Shown: in pieces, positions 62,801 to 64,000 of the stretch
How the letters are laid out: each line of letters starts with the position of its first letter
How positions within the stretch are numbered: position 1 is the first letter of the stretch
Origin: Rhizoclosmatium globosum
Taxonomy: Eukaryota; Chytridiomycota; Chytridiomycetes; Chytridiales; Chytriomycetaceae
Assembly: GCA_002104985.1 (NCBI GenBank)
Contig: MCGO01000012.1
Location: 186,001 to 250,000, forward strand
Length of the DNA: 64,000 nucleotides
Direction: 5' to 3'
Made by a program: the position numbers and the translations under genes
The notes under the pieces: generated by a model
What the model was told of the DNA's origin: nothing
The model's database searches: none
Seen by the model: the letters and a program-made list of their open reading frames with translations, nothing else

Positions 62801-63537
62801 CCTCAAAATCCTGGGCTTATGCATCAAGTACACCCACTCAAATATACAACAGCATCCTGGTCTGTTCCTTCAACGGACAATTCACTTACGCAAGCCCACC
62901 TGCAACCCAACTTCAACCAATTTCACCACGAATGCAGTTTGTCCGCCAACTATCAGCAAAATCAGCATTATTCGCCTACTACTCAGCAAAGCCCCCAGTT
63001 TCATTCACCAACTACTCAACAACATCGTCAACAGCAGGTGCCTCCACAGCAACAACAACCTCCTCAAGCAATTCCGCTTTCAAACCAGCTTCGACAACCA
63101 GAACCCCAACACTACAAGTACAACAAGTGCAACAAGCACCACAACCACGCAACCTGAACGAAAACCATATCCGATCGCACAACCTGCCAAGTTCTACATC
63201 GAAAGCTGGAACAGCACTACCACTGGTTCCAGCCGAAAATCACTGAAGACCGTCGAACATCACGAAACGCGTTCTCGAGGAATCAAACGACATTGTGCAC
63301 AAAAAGCGGATTGAGGAGGCAGAAGAGATTCGCACTGCAAGCGCCGAGACTGCAGAGTTATATGAACGGTTTAATGCGTTTGTGGCGTTAGGGCAGGTTG
63401 AAATTCTGCCGAATGGTGATGTGAAGCTGCCGCCGGGGTTGGTTGGGTTTGAGATGTTGTTGCAGGAAGGGGACACGAGAGCTCGGCAGCAGCTTATCGA
63501 GTTGTTACAGAACCCAAGAAGGGCGGAGGTTCCGTAA
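59840..63537 (+). CDS. Long Gln/Ser-rich protein of unknown function (frame broken)
   Basis: It starts MSECSVFKDAKGVVEDGIVS. Segments in order: GGIAFGLDDLDNDTSDAGDL, GGGMPDQYAEDGWRFRLDPA, FLSYLLDSLQPDLHKLSPDD, a repeat zone with IQTDSSESATKCIQTK and VQTDPSGSSAKAVQT-type units (61015-61195), a helical core (TLPTFIEGIKKFNASITTAN, LDYLQALRRFINKLLDKHKA), a Gln/Pro/Ser tract (61925-63240), and a conserved-looking end (ETAELYERFNAFVALGQVEI, GDVKLPPGLVGFEML) with a TAA at 63535-63537. At least five frame changes occur; at 60097-60099 one added C joins FHLP to LIQLKTGGG. One intron is seen at about 60457-60503. I do not recognise the family. Confidence 0.5.
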
Positions 63538-63617
63538 CTTAATATTTTACTTTATAATAAGATTTCATTTTGCTGGGTTGTAAATAAACGACGATGAATA
63601 AAAAATGGAGAGTATTT

Positions 63618-64000
63618 CTACACGCTGTCAGCACCAGATTCCCTGGTTTTAACAACATCGTACTTCAAAAACGGTTGTGACTCGTCTTTTCCGTCCTTAT
63701 CAGCCTTGATAGTTTGGTCCAGCTCGTTCAAAATTGGAACTGATGGACCCAATTGCATCTTTTTGTAACAGAGTTCGCGTAAATTATCTCTATGGATATA
63801 TTGTCCATCTTTCCAACGTAAAATTAGGTTGGAGGTATCACTTGATGCGACGTGCACTTATGGTTGTGCTTGCGTTTCAGATTATCGTCCGTTTCATGAG
63901 CGAGACGTTTTTCAATAGTCTCGATGAACAAACAAGCACGAACACATTCAACTTCACTGAATACACTGTCTTGAACCAATTCTTGGATGCGGACGTTATA
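63618..64000 (-). CDS. 3' part of a leftward gene of unknown function
   Basis: Partial at the right edge. The visible frame reads VRIQELVQDSVFSEVECVRA and FIETIEKRLAHETDDNLKRK, then, after a one-base break at a TT pair (63858-63859), VHVASSDTSNLILRWKDGQY, LRELCYKKMQLGPSVPILNE and a Lys/Asp-rich end to the stop at 63618-63620. No family is recognised. The edge and the break prevent a better call. Confidence 0.5.

Overview
The window is a eukaryotic nuclear segment, gene-dense, with short GT-AG introns (mostly about 40-110 nt) in nearly every gene. The gene set is fungal: UTP6, RRP40, RPS28, S-adenosylmethionine decarboxylase, a HEL2/ZNF598 ligase, a Vam7-type PX-SNARE, a CNS1/TTC4 cochaperone, an ABCC transporter and a KDZ transposase. 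A SPEF1/CLAMP-type flagellar CH protein argues for a flagellated (zoosporic, chytrid-like) fungus. The species cannot be named from the sequence alone.

Left third (1-20.6 kb): a tandem array of ten related genes, called AS1-AS10 here. Each encodes an arrestin-like N-terminal fold, usually an arrestin-like C-terminal fold, a long low-complexity linker and a C-terminal SAM domain. AS1 runs leftward off the window edge; AS2-AS10 run rightward with very short spacers. All ten keep open, spliceable frames, so this looks like a living multigene family rather than debris. It is the most unusual thing in the window.

20.6-26.4 kb: a KDZ-type transposase gene with a decayed 3' end, about 1.2 kb of apparently empty sequence, and a leftward six-exon gene of unknown function.

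26.6-45.1 kb: ordinary cellular genes, many in tight divergent pairs. They are an M23-like membrane protein, UTP6, two near-identical tRNA-Leu genes, SPEF1 with a methyltransferase (32 bp between start codons), RPS28 with an RNPS1-like SR protein, S-adenosylmethionine decarboxylase with a spliced upstream ORF in its leader, RRP40 with an unknown protein, and an F-box/WD40 protein.

45.2-64 kb: HEL2/ZNF598, a Vam7-like PX-SNARE, an unrecognised gene, an FAD monooxygenase, an ABCC transporter, CNS1/TTC4, a long Gln-rich protein and the end of a partial gene. Reading frames here break repeatedly. At most of the sites I could pin down, adding a single base to a short homopolymer restores conserved protein. 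I read this as a patchily unpolished assembly rather than as many pseudogenes; the first 47 kb shows no such breaks outside the transposon.
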